A DNA stretch of 21,967 nt from Gammaproteobacteria bacterium. Lineage in GTDB: Bacteria > Pseudomonadota > Gammaproteobacteria > SZUA-229. The stretch lies in the NCBI GenBank assembly GCA_027858635.1, contig JAQICG010000407.1, forward strand, positions 1-21,967. Reading direction: 5' to 3'. Shown piece by piece: positions 1 to 7,558 of the stretch (the first letter of the stretch is position 1; each line of letters opens with the position of its first letter). The translations under genes were made by a program, and so were the position numbers. The notes under the pieces were generated by a model. That model ran no database searches. It was not told where the DNA came from and worked only from the letters and a program-made list of their open reading frames with translations.

Positions 1-225
1 CGCCCCTCGGTGGAGGCGTTGCTGGCCACAGACCTCAAAAATGACCATCAAGAGCTGGTAAAGCAGTCGGTGCGCGCCAACATCCGCGCTTCGGTCAGCC
101 ATCTGCGCCACGGCTCGGAACTGCTCGAACAGCTCATCGACTCTGATCAGCTGATTGTTGTCGGTGCCGAATATTCGCTGGAAACCGGTCTGGTTGAATT
201 CTTCGACAGCATGCCGACGGACTGA
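1..225 (+). CDS. Beta-class carbonic anhydrase, C-terminal part (partial)
   Basis: The reading frame is open from base 1 to a TGA at 223-225, so the gene starts upstream of the window. About 74 residues are visible. The end reads VVGAEYSLETGLVEFFD, which matches the last beta strand and C-terminus of beta-carbonic anhydrases (typically VVGAxYDLxTGxVxFLD), preceded by the usual helix (SVRANIRASVSHLR). Family members are cytoplasmic zinc enzymes interconverting CO2 and bicarbonate. The zinc-binding Cys/Asp/His residues lie in the missing N-terminal part, so activity cannot be judged. The next gene starts 53 bases downstream on the same strand. Confidence 0.8.
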   Translation, partial: RPSVEALLATDLKNDHQELVKQSVRANIRASVSHLRHGSELLEQLIDSDQLIVVGAEYSLETGLVEFFDSMPTD

Positions 226-278
226 TCAACCTGCCCGCTGAATAGCGATATTATTTTTCTACCCATCGGTAAGACGCA

Positions 279-760
279 ATGAAATCTCCCGGTTCACATG
301 CGCGGCTCAAGCGCTTCATTAAAGACATTATTCTACACACGCCCTTTACCAAAATGGTGTACCTGCTGGTCGTGCTCTGGCTGCTTTTTTCCACCGCCCT
401 GTATCTGGCCGAACGCGGCGCTGAAGCAGCTACTATCAAATCCTACAGCGAGGCGCTGTACTGGGGCGTCGCCGCCTTTTCCACGGCGGGCATTGCCGAT
501 ACGCCTTCATCCAGCATCGCCCAATTGATCGGGGACTCTGGATAGTGACCGGCTCTCTGCTCTTTTTCGGCACCATCGTCGCCATTACCACCTATTTCTC
601 ACGGCCCATGCAGCTACCGCATAAAAGAATCATCGATACCATCGAATATAATATGGAGCAGCTGGATGAGCTCTCGGTGGATGACCTGGATTTACTGAAG
701 GAAACCGTGGACACGCTGATTACTCGCGTGGAACGCCTGAAGGAGAAAAGTCAGCGTTAG
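279..760 (+). pseudogene. Two-TM ion-channel-like protein, split by a one-base frameshift
   Basis: Two frames together make one channel-like protein of about 160 residues. Frame 1 (ATG 279, stop TAG 543-545) has TM1 at residues 26-43 and a pore-helix/filter segment, YWGVAAFSTAGIADTP, at 61-76. Frame 2, readable from about 536 to TAG 758-760, continues with LWIVTGSLLFFGTIVAITTYF (TM2) and a charged cytoplasmic coiled tail. One extra G in the GGGG run at 531-534 would join them as QLIGGLWIVTG, the normal spacing between filter and TM2. The filter-like TAGIAD has the T-x-G-x-x-D spacing of TVGYGD but lacks the Tyr and second Gly, so K+ selectivity is doubtful. The break may be a true mutation or a homopolymer error. 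The stop codon lies in an IS-end-like sequence at 758-776. Confidence 0.65.
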
Positions 761-776
761 GAGGCTGTCGAATTTA
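758..776 (+). repeat. Solo inverted-repeat end of the MITE/IS1182 family
   Basis: TAGGAGGCTGTCGAATTTA matches the end consensus seen in this window (TARGAGNCTGTCGGRTTTA) at 18 of 19 positions. No partner end is found nearby, so it is a solo end or a relic. Its first three bases are the stop codon of the channel gene. Its last three, read on the minus strand, are the TAA of the convergent membrane protein gene. Confidence 0.6.
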
Positions 777-1178
777 TTCGCGCCACGCCACCTTATTAGC
801 TTTCTGCCAGCGCCATCCGCCCGCTACGCTTCCGCCTACGGCCAGTATGAATACTACAACGCCGGTCATGGTCAGATTCGCATATTCCAGAGTCGGTATG
901 ATCATGCCGCCGGAGGTTAATACTCCCACGGCAAGGGTATGCAGCAGTACCTTTTTTCCGGCGATGTCGGCGGTGATGTAGCCACCGATAAACATGATCA
1001 CCACAAACACAGGAATACCGACAAGGTACCTGAAAATGCCGCTGATCTCATGCAGGTAGGGATAGCTTTTTGCCAGCGCATTGTAGCCCACGGCTATAAA
1101 TATATAGGCCAGCTGTAGCAATAATATTACGACTACAATGAACAGGCTGCCAATCACTATGGCTTTTATACTTTTCAT
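774..1178 (-). CDS. Four-TM membrane protein of unknown function
   Basis: 134 residues, very hydrophobic. Predicted TM segments are at about 5-29 (AIVIGSLFIVVVILLLQLAY), 48-70 (FRYLVGIPVFVVIMFIGGYI), 78-95 and 103-121 (MTGVVVFILAVGGSVAGGW), with a short charged C-terminus, so it is likely an inner-membrane protein. I do not recognise a named family; the layout resembles small DUF-type integral membrane proteins with an N-terminal Lys. It converges with the channel gene, and the two stop codons sit at opposite ends of the 758-776 repeat. The ATG at 1176-1178 is preceded on its strand by AT-rich sequence without an obvious strong ribosome binding site. Confidence 0.6.
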   Translation of the reverse strand: MKSIKAIVIGSLFIVVVILLLQLAYIFIAVGYNALAKSYPYLHEISGIFRYLVGIPVFVVIMFIGGYITADIAGKKVLLHTLAVGVLTSGGMIIPTLEYANLTMTGVVVFILAVGGSVAGGWRWQKANKVAWRE

Positions 1179-1410
1179 GGACGGCTTCTTAAAAAATCAC
1201 TGACTAAACAAAGTTTACGCCTGCCCATTCGGTTCGTTCTGACCTACATCAACAACACAGAGTTTGCGCCGGGCCGGCGTCGAATTCACTCATAGTCAGC
1301 AGGTACATTCATACGCATGAGGGTGTAGGATAATACCTGAATCTTTGACAAATTCGCAGGGTGTTTCGCACTGCTGAATGCCTTGTTTACAACTTGTAAT
1401 TATCTGTATC

Positions 1411-1417
1411 AAAGGAG
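1411..1417 (+). promoter_or_regulatory. Ribosome binding site fixing the fbaB start
   Basis: AAAGGAG ends eight bases before the ATG at 1426. It favours this start over the in-frame ATG at 1378, which would add 16 unrelated residues. The 1179-1425 gap contains a TTGACA at 1345-1350 but no convincing matching -10 box, so I do not call a promoter. Confidence 0.7.
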
Positions 1418-1425
1418 CCTGCATT

Positions 1426-2475
1426 ATGATCGACATTCAAAGCCAGCTGGGCGAGGAGGCGGAATCGCTGCTCGACCATCGTTGCACCACCATTCCCAAA
1501 GAGAACATTCATGCGCCGGGGCCGGACTATATCGACCGCATCGTCGCGCACAAGAATCGCAAGCCCGGTGTGCTGCGCAACCTCAGTGCTTTTTATAATC
1601 ACGGGCGGCTCGCGGGCACCGGCTATCTCTCCCTGCTGCCAGTCGATCAGGGTGTCGAGCATTCCGCGGGTGCCTCGTTTGCGCCCAACCCGGCGTTTTT
1701 TGACCCCGCTAAAATCATTGAACTCGCGCTTGAAGGCGGCTGTAACGGCGTCGCATCCACTCTCGGCGTGCTCAACAGCGTGGCGCGCGATTACGTCCAC
1801 AAAATTCCCTTCATCGTCAAGATCAATCACAACGAGCTGCTGAGCTATCCGAACATCTACGACCAGACCCTGTTCGCCAGCGTCGAGCAGGCTTTTGACA
1901 TGGGCGCTGCGGCGGTGGGCGCGACCGTCTACTTTGGTTCAGGCGAATCCCGCCGGCAGATTCAGGAGATCAGTGAAGCCTTTCAGCATGCCCACGAGCT
2001 CGGCATGGTCACCGTGCTGTGGGCCTATCTGCGCAACAGCGCCTTCAAGCACGAAGGCGTGGATTATCATGTTTCCGCTGACCTTACCGGCCAGGCCAAC
2101 CATCTGGCGGCGACCATCGACGCCGACATCATCAAGCAGAAACAGGCGCAGAATAACGGTGGCTATAACGCTCTCAATTTCGGCAAAACGCACCCCGATG
2201 TCTACAGCAAACTCACTAGCGATCATCCCGTTGATCTGGTGCGTTATCAGGTCGCCAACTGTTTTATGGGCCGAACCGGCATGATCAATTCCGGTGGCGC
2301 CTCGGGCGAAGATGATCTGCATCAGGCGGTGCGCACGGCGGTGATCAACAAACGCGCCGGCGGCATGGGCATGATTTCGGGGCGCAAGGCATTCCAGAAA
2401 CCGATGGCCGAAGGCGTCAAGTTGCTCAACGCCATTCAGGACGTCTACCTCTCAGATCAGGTCACTGTGGCCTGA
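1426..2475 (+). CDS. fbaB: Class I fructose-bisphosphate aldolase, DhnA/FbaB type
   Basis: 349 residues, the normal length for FbaB, and alignable by eye with the E. coli enzyme from end to end: RLAGTGYLSLLPVDQGVEHSAG-type substrate loop, ASVEQAF, GSGESRRQI, VLWAYLRNSAFK, SADLTGQANHLAATI, then DIIKQKQAQNNGGY. Lys237 (or Lys239) in DIIKQKQ corresponds to the Schiff-base lysine region of this family. NKRAGGMGMISGRKAFQKP near the C-terminus matches the phosphate-binding part. It is a cytoplasmic enzyme cleaving fructose 1,6-bisphosphate to DHAP and glyceraldehyde 3-phosphate, in glycolysis or in reverse in gluconeogenesis. The pyruvate kinase gene follows on the same strand after about 137 bases. 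The start is set by the RBS at 1411. Confidence 0.95.
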   Translation: MIDIQSQLGEEAESLLDHRCTTIPKENIHAPGPDYIDRIVAHKNRKPGVLRNLSAFYNHGRLAGTGYLSLLPVDQGVEHSAGASFAPNPAFFDPAKIIELALEGGCNGVASTLGVLNSVARDYVHKIPFIVKINHNELLSYPNIYDQTLFASVEQAFDMGAAAVGATVYFGSGESRRQIQEISEAFQHAHELGMVTVLWAYLRNSAFKHEGVDYHVSADLTGQANHLAATIDADIIKQKQAQNNGGYNALNFGKTHPDVYSKLTSDHPVDLVRYQVANCFMGRTGMINSGGASGEDDLHQAVRTAVINKRAGGMGMISGRKAFQKPMAEGVKLLNAIQDVYLSDQVTVA

Positions 2476-2539
2476 TCACCGGCGCGCTTGTAACGGAAAC
2501 GAACAGTCGATCCGGTTCTTTAGAGCACGCGGAGTCATC

Positions 2540-2564
2540 GCAGGCCGGTTATTAAATGGCCTGC
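2540..2564 (+). terminator. Hairpin between fbaB and pyk, possible weak terminator or leader structure
   Basis: GCAGGCC (2540-2546) and GGCCTGC (2558-2564) form a 7-bp perfect stem with an 11-base AT-rich loop. The downstream sequence (TTAATGCTATATT) is AT-rich but lacks a clear T tract, so termination would be inefficient. It could instead be a leader structure of the pyk transcript. Confidence 0.3.
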
Positions 2565-2612
2565 TTAATGCTATATTACCCGCCGATCTATTTTTCGCGT
2601 CGGGACAATCGC

Positions 2613-4070
2613 ATGAATATTAAACAGTTAGAAAAAACGGCCCTACATTGGCGCCGCACAAAAATCGTCGCCACTCTGGGTCCCGCCACCAGCACCGCCT
2701 CCATGGTGGAAAAACTAATCAAGGCGGGCGTGAATGTCTTCCGCCTGAACATGTCACACGGCAATCACCAGCAGCATCGCGATGCTTTCCAGCTAGTGCG
2801 GGACACCGCCGCCAGCATGAGCCAGCATGTGGCTGTGCTCATGGATTTGTGTGGCCCCAAAATTCGCACCGGTAAATTCAAAAATGGCAGTATCAGCCTG
2901 AAGAAAAATTCAGCGGCCCTGATCAGATGCGACATCACCACCGGCGATGAGGGGGTGATTGCTTCGCAATACACCAATCTATATAAGGATGTCAAAAAGG
3001 GCGACCGCATCCTTCTTGATGACGGCAATCTCGAACTTCGGGTGGAAAAAGTCACTGGCAAGACCATTCGCTGCAAGGTTATCCATGGCGGCATATTGAA
3101 AGACAACAAAGGCATTAACCTGCCCGACTCCAAAGTGTCTGTTTCCAGCTTCACCGCCAAGGACAAGAAAGACGTCAAGCTCGCCATGGAGCTGGGTGCG
3201 GATTTCGTCGCGCTGAGTTTTGTGCGAGACGGCAAAGATATCCTTGTGCTGGATGCCTACATGAAAAAAAATGGCGAGCAGATTCCCATCATTGCGAAAA
3301 TCGAAAAGCCCGAAGCTATAACCAATATCGACAGCATTCTTGATGCCTCCTACGGACTTATGATTGCACGCGGTGATCTGGGCATCGAGCTTCCCGCCGA
3401 GCAGGTGCCCCTGATTCAGAAAGAGCTCATCTGCATGGCTCGTGAACGCAACTGTCCGGTGATTGTTGCCACTCAGATGCTCGAATCCATGATCGAACAC
3501 TCCCGGCCTACCCGCGCCGAAGTCGGCGATGTCGCCAACGCCGCGCTTCTGGGCAGCGATGCGGTGATGCTCTCCGGTGAAACCGCGGTCGGTAAATATC
3601 CCGTGCTGGCGGTAAAAATGATGGACCGGGTGCTGCGCGAAATTGAAGCGCATCAATGGCAGCACAACAATTTTGGTGGCCGCGACAATCAGCTTACCAA
3701 TCCCGACAAAATCTCGGTACGCAAGGCGGTAGCTTACGCGGCCACCTCACTGGCCCAGGATCTAAAACTTCAGGGCATTATTGTGCCCACCGCCAGCGGC
3801 ACCACCGCCCAGATTATCGCCGCCAGCCGGCCAACCTCACCCCTGCTCGGGGTCTCTTCCCGCAGCCACATCTGCCGCAAGCTGGCTCTGCACTGGGGCG
3901 TCATTCCCATTGAAGCCGATGAAACCCAGACCCACGACTGGAAAGCGCTCAGCCAGTCCATTTCCAAATACTGCCATCTCACCAAAACCGGCAATACCGT
4001 GTTACTGGTCTCCGGCTTTAATGAAGACCCGTCTCTGAATCAACCCGCAATGAAAATACTGAAGGTATAA
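2613..4070 (+). CDS. pyk: Pyruvate kinase (PykA-like)
   Basis: 485 residues from ATG 2613, close to the 480 residues of E. coli PykA. An in-frame ATG at 2556 would add an unlikely 19-residue leader. Recognised motifs are RRTKIVATLGPA at the N-terminus, FRLNMSHG (Arg44, Asn46, Ser48: phosphate/K+ site), MDLCGPKIRTG, IIAKIEKPEAITNID with catalytic Lys229 and Mg ligand Glu231, MIARGDLGIELP with Asp255, and VIVATQMLESMI. The barrel is interrupted by the B domain (about residues 75-175) and followed by the C-terminal allosteric domain. It transfers phosphate from phosphoenolpyruvate to ADP, the last step of glycolysis. Three small genes follow on the same strand, the first starting 45 bases after the stop. 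Confidence 0.95.
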   Translation: MNIKQLEKTALHWRRTKIVATLGPATSTASMVEKLIKAGVNVFRLNMSHGNHQQHRDAFQLVRDTAASMSQHVAVLMDLCGPKIRTGKFKNGSISLKKNSAALIRCDITTGDEGVIASQYTNLYKDVKKGDRILLDDGNLELRVEKVTGKTIRCKVIHGGILKDNKGINLPDSKVSVSSFTAKDKKDVKLAMELGADFVALSFVRDGKDILVLDAYMKKNGEQIPIIAKIEKPEAITNIDSILDASYGLMIARGDLGIELPAEQVPLIQKELICMARERNCPVIVATQMLESMIEHSRPTRAEVGDVANAALLGSDAVMLSGETAVGKYPVLAVKMMDRVLREIEAHQWQHNNFGGRDNQLTNPDKISVRKAVAYAATSLAQDLKLQGIIVPTASGTTAQIIAASRPTSPLLGVSSRSHICRKLALHWGVIPIEADETQTHDWKALSQSISKYCHLTKTGNTVLLVSGFNEDPSLNQPAMKILKV

Positions 4071-4115
4071 TTCCATGCCCTACCCGTTAAACTTTATTTT
4101 CCGCCCCATTATTTT

Positions 4116-4517
4116 ATGAACAACAGCATTGTCGTCAGCGCCGAGTTCTACTTCAAAGGCGAGAAATATACCCCCTTCATGGTCATTGACCTGGATGAAC
4201 ACATAAAATCCAAAAGCTCTGATGAGGCCTTCCATCTGTTGCTGGCTAAAAGTAATAACATCGACACTTACTCTTATGAATACGAGGTTCTGCTGGATCA
4301 GCCCCTGCGGTTTTCCGATGCCGAAGGCATGGCCAGACACTTTCTGAATGAGACCGACTTTGACTTTGCCGCTTTTGCCCGGGCCTGTCAGCAGGAGAGC
4401 ATTCTGGAAATCATCGCCGATATCGCCCGCACCCATCTTGCGGTGACCGACCTGTCTACCCGGCCCGAATTAAAGGCGGCGCTAATCGAGGCCTTCGAAC
4501 AGGGGCGAAAGTTATGA
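4116..4517 (+). CDS. Conserved-looking protein of unknown function
   Basis: 133 residues, soluble, acidic, with no signal peptide or TM segment. I do not recognise the family. The N-terminal half looks beta-rich (SIVVSAEFYFKGEKYTPFMVIDLDEHI) with aromatic residues, and the C-terminal half is helical (FAAFARACQQ, LKAALIEAFEQGRKL). Support for a real gene comes from context: its TGA (4515-4517) overlaps the ATG of the next gene as ATGA, the layout of translationally coupled genes. Codon use resembles its neighbours. It starts 45 bases after pyk and may be cotranscribed with it. Confidence 0.7.
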   Translation: MNNSIVVSAEFYFKGEKYTPFMVIDLDEHIKSKSSDEAFHLLLAKSNNIDTYSYEYEVLLDQPLRFSDAEGMARHFLNETDFDFAAFARACQQESILEIIADIARTHLAVTDLSTRPELKAALIEAFEQGRKL

Positions 4518-4825
4518 CGGATATCGAAGCGGATTCAATTCAGCAGCAGATCGTTGCGGAAACCTCCAAAATCGCCTGGCATGAGCTGCAATATTTCTTC
4601 GCCAGCGGCATGGCGGTGTTCGTCGCCGAACAGCTAGATCTGGTTGAAGTCGCGACCTGTTTCGCCGAGGACAACAGACCCATGGTGGAGAAGTGGATGC
4701 AGGAAAAACTTGTCATGCCCGTACCCGATGAGCAAGCACAAATCTGGTATGAGAATGAGGCTACAGTGTGGGCGGTAGTGGTCAAGCCCTGGATTCTAGT
4801 GCAGTCGGTGCAGGCTTCGCAATGA
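4514..4825 (+). CDS. DUF2288 family protein
   Basis: 103 residues, cytoplasmic. The pattern is that of DUF2288: an N-terminal helix, then ETSKIAWHELQYFFASGMAVFV, LDLVEVATCFAEDN, a Trp-containing helix (VEKWMQEKLV), and the closing segment VWAVVVKPWILVQ. The family has no established biochemical role. Both of its ends overlap neighbours by four bases (ATGA at 4514 and 4822), so it is the middle gene of a tightly coupled three-gene set. Confidence 0.75.
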   Translation: MTDIEADSIQQQIVAETSKIAWHELQYFFASGMAVFVAEQLDLVEVATCFAEDNRPMVEKWMQEKLVMPVPDEQAQIWYENEATVWAVVVKPWILVQSVQASQ

Positions 4826-5244
4826 ACGACTTCCAGCTCGACCCGCAACTGGTTCGCGACTGCTTTGTACTGGGCCGGATTAAAAGCACCCGCCTGCTGC
4901 TGCTCAACAATGCCCTCCTGCCCTGGTTCATTCTGGTGCCGGAGACCACGGCCTACGAGATTTATGAACTGCCACAGGCTCAGCAGCTCGAACTGCTAGA
5001 GGAGATAAACATTATTTCCAGTCACCTCAAGCAGAATTATGCGGTTGATAAACTCAACATCGCAGCCATCGGCAACGTTGTCAGACAGATGCACATTCAT
5101 GTGGTAGGCCGCCATGTCGATGATTTCTGCTGGCCGGGCGTGGTCTGGGGCACCGACCAGAAACTGCTTTATCATGATAACGAAGTTCAGCAGATAAAAT
5201 CCCGTCTGACTGAAATGCTCGCCGGTATTTTTGTCGCGCACTGA
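4822..5244 (+). CDS. HIT-domain protein
   Basis: 140 residues from the ATG at 4822, which overlaps the upstream TGA as ATGA; an in-frame upstream start at 4768 would lie deep in the previous gene. The C-terminal part carries QMHIHVVGRH: the HIT motif (H-x-H-x-H-x-x) with the first His replaced by Gln89, His91 in the position of the AMP-accepting nucleophile and His93 as third His. Residues LLLLNNALLPWFILVPE match the nucleotide-binding strand of the fold. HIT proteins hydrolyse or transfer nucleotides (dinucleoside polyphosphates, AMP-lysine); the substrate here cannot be told. It is the last gene of the coupled set. Confidence 0.88.
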   Translation: MNDFQLDPQLVRDCFVLGRIKSTRLLLLNNALLPWFILVPETTAYEIYELPQAQQLELLEEINIISSHLKQNYAVDKLNIAAIGNVVRQMHIHVVGRHVDDFCWPGVVWGTDQKLLYHDNEVQQIKSRLTEMLAGIFVAH

Positions 5245-5312
5245 TATTGCGCCAATGTATCCGACAATCATTCAAACATTTATTAATCTAATTATGATTT
5301 CATTTTACTAAC

Positions 5313-6800
5313 GTGCGCTTTCGTAAACCACAAGCCGAAAGTTATGCCCTCGAACCGGATTACTCGGCGCCGCTGGCCGGCCTGTTTGACATCACCGCGC
5401 CTGCCGCGGCTACTGGCGAGGCCGAGGCTTTATGCGCCGCAAAACTTCTGGCCATACACAAAAATGACGAGGCCCTGGCCTGGCGTGTTGCACTGATTGA
5501 AAATGCGCAATACAGCATCGATGCGCAATACTACAGCTGGCACGCGGATATCTCCGGACAGTGGCTGATCAGCAAGCTTATCGAAGCGGCTGACCGGGGT
5601 GTGCGGGTGCGCCTGCTGCTTGTTGATATTCACAGTCTCGGTGCCGACCGTCGCATCGCCACCCTTAATCGCCATAAAAACAATGAAGTGCGTATTTTTA
5701 ATGCTTTCAAACATCGCTGGTCGAGCCAGTTTTTTCGCACCTTCGAACTGCTGTGGAGCCTCAAGCGCCTGAATCACCGCATGCACAACAAGCTCCTCAT
5801 TGCTGACAATCTCACCGCCATTATTGGTGGCCGTAATATTGGCGACGAGTATTTCAGTCTCAATAAAACATTCATCTTTCGTGATCTTGATTTACTGGTG
5901 TGCGGTGTTGCTGTAGAGAAATTTTCACACAGCTTTGATCTCTTCTGGAACAGCCCTATTTCCAAAACCGCGCGACGTTTAATCGCCTTTCGACCAGGGC
6001 GACTGAATTTCCGTCGGATGCTGACACACCTCAACAAAAACTTACAAAGGTCTCAGCAGATCATTCAGCGTATCGAATCGGTTAAGAATGGTTTTCTCAA
6101 AGATGCTGATCTGAAAAGCCGGTTGATCTCGACCCATGTTGAAATAGTCTTTGACCTGCCCGCCAAAAAGTCTTCGCCGGAAAAATCCCTGGCTCAGGAA
6201 CTTAACCAACGTAATCTAAAAACCGCAAAACAGCTCACCGTGATCAGCGCCTACTTCATTCCCAGCCAGTCCCTGCTGGCTTCTTTCAAAACATTGCTGA
6301 ATAACGGTGTACGCATTCAGGTACTGACCAATTCCCTGGCCTCCATTGATGTCACCGCTATCTTTACCGGCTATGAACGCTACCGGCGCCAGTTGCTTAA
6401 TATGGGCGTCGAGTTATATGAGTTTCGGGCTGAACCTGAGCACCATCCTGAATTTTTTTCCACCCCGGCGCTGGTCGACTTCCTTAGCCTGCACGCCAAA
6501 TCGATAATTTATGATTTCGATTCGGTTTATATCGGCACGCTCAATCTGGACCCAAGATCAGAGTTTCTCAATACCGAGATCGGCATGTTTATTAAAAATG
6601 ATGAACTGACCCGAATAGTGCACAACGCTTTTATCGATGATCTTAACGACGGCAGCTACTGGCAGGTCAAGTACAACAGAGAGGGCAAGCTGATCTGGCA
6701 ATACCGGGACGAAATCAGAACCCGACAGCCCGCGCGCAGCTTTTGGCAGCGTATCAGGAAAACCGTTATTTCGCTGCTGCCTATACAACAGCATCTGTAA
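5313..6800 (+). CDS. Phospholipase D superfamily protein, ClsC-like cardiolipin synthase
   Basis: 495 residues from a GTG at 5313, the first start in this frame after the HIT gene; no clear ribosome binding site is visible. Two HKD motifs are intact: HNKLLIAD (His158, Lys160, Asp165) followed by GGRNIGDEYF, and HAKSIIYD (His394, Lys396, Asp401) followed by GTLNLDPRSEFLNTEIG. The N-terminal block YSIDAQYYSWHADISGQWLISKLIEAADRGVRVRLLL is typical of the family. No N-terminal TM pair is present, unlike ClsA, which fits the ClsC/YmdC group that joins phosphatidylglycerol to another phospholipid to give cardiolipin. Other PLD-type activities cannot be excluded. Both catalytic half-sites are present, so the enzyme is probably active. 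Confidence 0.85.
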   Translation: MRFRKPQAESYALEPDYSAPLAGLFDITAPAAATGEAEALCAAKLLAIHKNDEALAWRVALIENAQYSIDAQYYSWHADISGQWLISKLIEAADRGVRVRLLLVDIHSLGADRRIATLNRHKNNEVRIFNAFKHRWSSQFFRTFELLWSLKRLNHRMHNKLLIADNLTAIIGGRNIGDEYFSLNKTFIFRDLDLLVCGVAVEKFSHSFDLFWNSPISKTARRLIAFRPGRLNFRRMLTHLNKNLQRSQQIIQRIESVKNGFLKDADLKSRLISTHVEIVFDLPAKKSSPEKSLAQELNQRNLKTAKQLTVISAYFIPSQSLLASFKTLLNNGVRIQVLTNSLASIDVTAIFTGYERYRRQLLNMGVELYEFRAEPEHHPEFFSTPALVDFLSLHAKSIIYDFDSVYIGTLNLDPRSEFLNTEIGMFIKNDELTRIVHNAFIDDLNDGSYWQVKYNREGKLIWQYRDEIRTRQPARSFWQRIRKTVISLLPIQQHL

Positions 6801-6871
6801 AGCACGGCAACCTTAGGAGTGTTTATAATTAAATATTATCGCCAATCCTTTAACCCTCATCAGGTAACATC

Positions 6872-7342
6872 ATGGCCATTGCCACAACACTCAATCGTAG
6901 CGGCCTGTTCATCATAATGCTGATGTCCCTGCTCTCCTGCTCGGGTCAGCGCCCGGCCAATCTCGGCATCAGCGATAACAAATTAGCCACCTGTCAGCCC
7001 TCACCCAACTGCGTCTCCAGCGATGCCACTGACGAGACACACAGGGTTCGCCCCTTAGCGTTTAACCTGCGCGCTGACGATGCCTGGGAGATCGCGCAAC
7101 AGACAGTATCGGAAATGCCTCGCACCAGAATCGTCAGCCTGAAACCCGACTACCTGCATGCTGAAAGCAGCAGCGCAGTGTTCGGCTTCGTCGACGATCT
7201 GGAGCTGCATCTTCGCCCCGACGAAAACATCATCGCCATCCGATCAGCGTCCCGACTGGGCCATTCTGATTTTGGGGTAAACCGAGACAGAGTTGAAAAA
7301 TTGCGTGCTGCTTTTGTCAAACAGGCGGGGTCTTCTGACTAG
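6872..7342 (+). CDS. DUF1499 family lipoprotein
   Basis: 156 residues. The N-terminal signal has a hydrophobic core (GLFIIMLMSL) and a lipobox LLSC with Cys23 as the predicted lipidated residue. The mature part carries the DUF1499 signature CQPSPNCVSS at 41-50, followed by helical and strand segments ending SRLGHSDFGVNRDRVEKLR, also typical. The family has no established function; members are often periplasmic or membrane-anchored. The gene is followed by a MITE and converges with the Nt-Gln amidase-like gene. Confidence 0.85.
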   Translation: MAIATTLNRSGLFIIMLMSLLSCSGQRPANLGISDNKLATCQPSPNCVSSDATDETHRVRPLAFNLRADDAWEIAQQTVSEMPRTRIVSLKPDYLHAESSSAVFGFVDDLELHLRPDENIIAIRSASRLGHSDFGVNRDRVEKLRAAFVKQAGSSD

Positions 7343-7392
7343 TCATAGACAACTTCAATATTGACCTGATTACTCGCATTCAAAAAATGGAC

Positions 7393-7558
7393 TAGGAGTC
7401 TGTCGGGTTTAGGGGAATTGAAGCGAGGGAGTGGGAGAGTGAGCACAAATTTTCCCGATTTTGAGGCGCATAGTTACTCTACGCAACGAAAAATCGAGGA
7501 GATTTGGGCCGCTCTCCCACTTCCGCAGCCAATTCATCCTAAATCCGACAGACTCTTA
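7393..7558. mobile_element. 166-bp MITE, copy 1
   Basis: The element has long imperfect inverted ends: TAGGAGTCTGTCGGGTTTA at 7393-7411 and, on the minus strand from 7558, TAAGAGTCTGTCGGATTTA. Similarity between the ends continues inward for about 45 bases (AATTG..., GTGGGAGAG). A second copy of the same length lies at 12977-13142 and differs at about 13 positions. It codes for no credible protein. The ends match the left end of the IS1182-family remnant at 14861, so it is probably a non-autonomous derivative mobilised by that family. Flanks are CTAG and TTAG; no longer target duplication is seen. Confidence 0.85.
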
